From assembly GCF_006861675.1 (NCBI RefSeq), contig NZ_SGJB01000018.1:1-59139 (forward strand): a stretch of DNA of 59,139 nt, in the 5' to 3' direction. The translations under genes were made by a program, and so were the position numbers. The DNA comes from Peptacetobacter hominis (GTDB lineage Bacteria > Bacillota > Clostridia > Peptostreptococcales > Peptostreptococcaceae). The notes beneath the pieces are model-generated. The model was not told the DNA's origin, ran no database searches, and was given only the letters and a program-made list of their open reading frames with translations. Each line of letters starts with the position of its first letter. Within the stretch, counting starts at the first letter, position 1. Shown in pieces: positions 57,363-59,139 of the stretch.

Positions 57363-58844
57363 TTATACTATAACCTGTATATATTCTGCATTATCATCCT
57401 TCATTCCTGAAATATTCATTCCTTTATCTCTGCATTTGATGAGATATTCTATACATTCTCTGTTTATCTCCTCGCCGGCTGCTATTAGGCATATTCCCGG
57501 TGGATATGGAACTATATTTTCTGCACAGACTCTTCCTATGCTGTCAGTAAGTTTTACACTTTCCATATCTGAATAAAATGCATCTCTTGGATTCAGAACA
57601 ATTTTATTTTCAGTTTTCGGATAATCTATACTATTAATTATATCGTTATTTTGGTTTTCAAGATATATTTTTTCTAATGCATCAGCAAAAGAATCAAAAT
57701 CTTTTTTCTCATTACCTATAGTACATATGAGAAGTACTCCATAATAATTTGAAAGCTCTACCTGTATATTGTGTTTATTTCTTAGTATTTTTTCTAATTC
57801 ATATCCAGTTATACCAATTTCTGATGATGATACAAAAATCTTTGTTATATCGTCTGAACAGTCTATTTTAAAGAATTTTTCATTAGCATTATATTTTTCC
57901 TGAAGTTTTTCTATCTGCTTTATAAAATTTTCTATATTAAAAATCAGATTTTCCATTAACTGTTTTCCATATTTTAAGTATATATCAGAGGCAATTTCAA
58001 GCGACTGCATAAGTATGTATGATGGACTGGATGTTTCTGTCATAGTAAGCATTTTTGATAATCTGTCAGAATCAACTCTATCAGTGTATATATGCAGCAT
58101 AGATGATTGTGTGAATGCGGGAAGTGTTTTATGCGTACTTTGAATAGCAATATCCGCTCCACATTCCCCCACTGATTTTGGAAGTCTATCCGAAAGACCA
58201 AGATGAGCTCCATGAGCCTCATCCACAATAACAGTAATTCCATATTTATGTGCATAATCAGTTATTCTTTTAAGATTGAATACTTTTCCATAATATGTGG
58301 GATATGTAAGAAGAAGTGCTTTAGCATCCTTGTTTTTTTCTATGATATCTATAACTGTTTCTTCATCCGATCCATAATGTATCGAGTTTATGTCATTGAC
58401 AGAAGCAGGTATATACACAGGATTTATATCTCCCATAATACATGCATTTATAGATGACTGATGGCAGTCTCTGTTTATTATTATTTTATCCTTGGGTTTA
58501 CACACAGCCATTATCCGTGCCTGTATCCCACATGTACTTCCATTTACAAGAAATCTTGTTTCTTTTGAGTCAAATATTTCTGAGGCTTTATTTTGTGCAT
58601 CTCTTATAATATCCTCTGGTGAATGAAGATTATCTGTACCTGGAATTTCTGTTGTATCTGTTGAATATATTTGAGACATTATCTTATCATATCCAGTAAT
58701 TTTATATACTTTCCCATATTTGTGCCCAGGCATATGAAACGATACTATATTATCTCTTATTTCATTTAGTCTTTTATTTATAAGTATATCCGACTCAAAA
58801 TCAACATCGGGATATTTTTTTTCTATTTCTTTTCTATCAGACAT
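57363..58844 (-). CDS. yaaO: Orn/Lys/Arg decarboxylase family protein (YaaO-like)
   Basis: 493-residue PLP enzyme of aminotransferase fold. VSFHMPGHKYGK, STCGIQARIMAVCKPKD, VIVDEAHGAHLGLSDRLP and STHKTLPAFTQSSML (PLP Lys in STHK) are family signatures. ATG at 58844 follows AGGAGG; the open frame to 59057 is antisense rRNA read-through and is rejected. The substrate (ornithine, lysine or arginine) cannot be told. It starts only about 40 bases after the 5S gene. Confidence 0.9.
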   Translation of the reverse strand: MSDRKEIEKKYPDVDFESDILINKRLNEIRDNIVSFHMPGHKYGKVYKITGYDKIMSQIYSTDTTEIPGTDNLHSPEDIIRDAQNKASEIFDSKETRFLVNGSTCGIQARIMAVCKPKDKIIINRDCHQSSINACIMGDINPVYIPASVNDINSIHYGSDEETVIDIIEKNKDAKALLLTYPTYYGKVFNLKRITDYAHKYGITVIVDEAHGAHLGLSDRLPKSVGECGADIAIQSTHKTLPAFTQSSMLHIYTDRVDSDRLSKMLTMTETSSPSYILMQSLEIASDIYLKYGKQLMENLIFNIENFIKQIEKLQEKYNANEKFFKIDCSDDITKIFVSSSEIGITGYELEKILRNKHNIQVELSNYYGVLLICTIGNEKKDFDSFADALEKIYLENQNNDIINSIDYPKTENKIVLNPRDAFYSDMESVKLTDSIGRVCAENIVPYPPGICLIAAGEEINRECIEYLIKCRDKGMNISGMKDDNAEYIQVIV

Positions 58845-58884
58845 AAAAACCTCCTGGAAATTTTTTATATAATAAAAAAAGATT

Positions 58885-59001
<117 letters not shown>

Positions 59002-59064
59002 TAATCTTCTGTTTCAGAGCTGCACTCTGAAAACCGCATACATACATCTTCCATCATTTATCTT

Positions 59065-59139
59065 GGTCAAGTCCTCGACCTATTAGTATCAGTAAGCTGC
59101 ATACATTGCTGCACTTTCACCTCTGACCTATCAACCACG
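59065..59139 (-). rRNA. rrl: 23S ribosomal RNA, 3' end (partial)
   Basis: The minus strand reads GGTTGATAGGTCAGAGGTG, then GTGCAGCAATGTATG, and ends GGTCGAGGACTTGACC, which is the conserved 3' end of 23S rRNA. The gene continues beyond the window. A 63-base spacer (59002-59064) separates it from 5S; no tRNA is in the spacer. Confidence 0.96.

Overview
The window comes from a low-GC, anaerobic-type Firmicute. Gene content and order, together with the repeat and Cas9 style, suggest a member of the Clostridia near the Peptostreptococcaceae; this is an inference, because no search was possible. Almost every gene lies on the minus strand, and the minus-strand rRNA operon ends at the right edge. 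Replication therefore probably runs from right to left, with the origin beyond the right edge.

Two gene blocks known from Bacillus subtilis are joined here. The left block (about 0.25-16 kb, read right to left) is rho, rpmE, yqhQ, prmC, prfA, a ZIP metal transporter, ywlC, rpiB, comEB and the complete F-type ATP synthase operon atpIBEFHAGDC, then acpS and a CBS-domain protein. The c subunit carries the Na+-binding signature, and the epsilon subunit lacks its C-terminal helical domain. The right block (about 18.6-59 kb, read right to left) follows the B. subtilis yaaO-yabO order: 23S and 5S rRNA, yaaO-like decarboxylase, tmk, holB, ricT, a tRNA methyltransferase, rsmI, metG (behind a Met T-box), tatD, rnmV, ksgA, purR, spoVG, glmU, prs, pth, mfd, a prsA lipoprotein, a flippase, mazG, hup and rqcP. 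The sporulation genes usually interspersed in these blocks are missing. The junction holds galU, a Ppx/GppA phosphatase and two clusters of DnaA-box-like 9-mers.

A complete type II-A CRISPR-Cas locus (22.57-30.1 kb) sits between the prsA lipoprotein and the flippase gene. It comprises a divergent tracrRNA with a near-consensus promoter, then cas9, cas1, cas2 and csn2 as an overlapping minus-strand operon, then a leader ending in ATTTGAG, and 19 repeats with 18 spacers. One two-spacer unit is triplicated in tandem. The two oldest repeats are decayed, and the last one overlaps a terminator hairpin.

Other accessory parts are a prepilin-peptidase and PilT pair fused to the pth-mfd operon, a manA/HAD/oxidoreductase group, two orphan membrane proteins, an AsnC-type regulator beside a very AT-rich 0.5-kb spacer, a 36-residue membrane peptide missed by ordinary ORF calling, and a (TGTC)19 tetranucleotide tract at the left edge.
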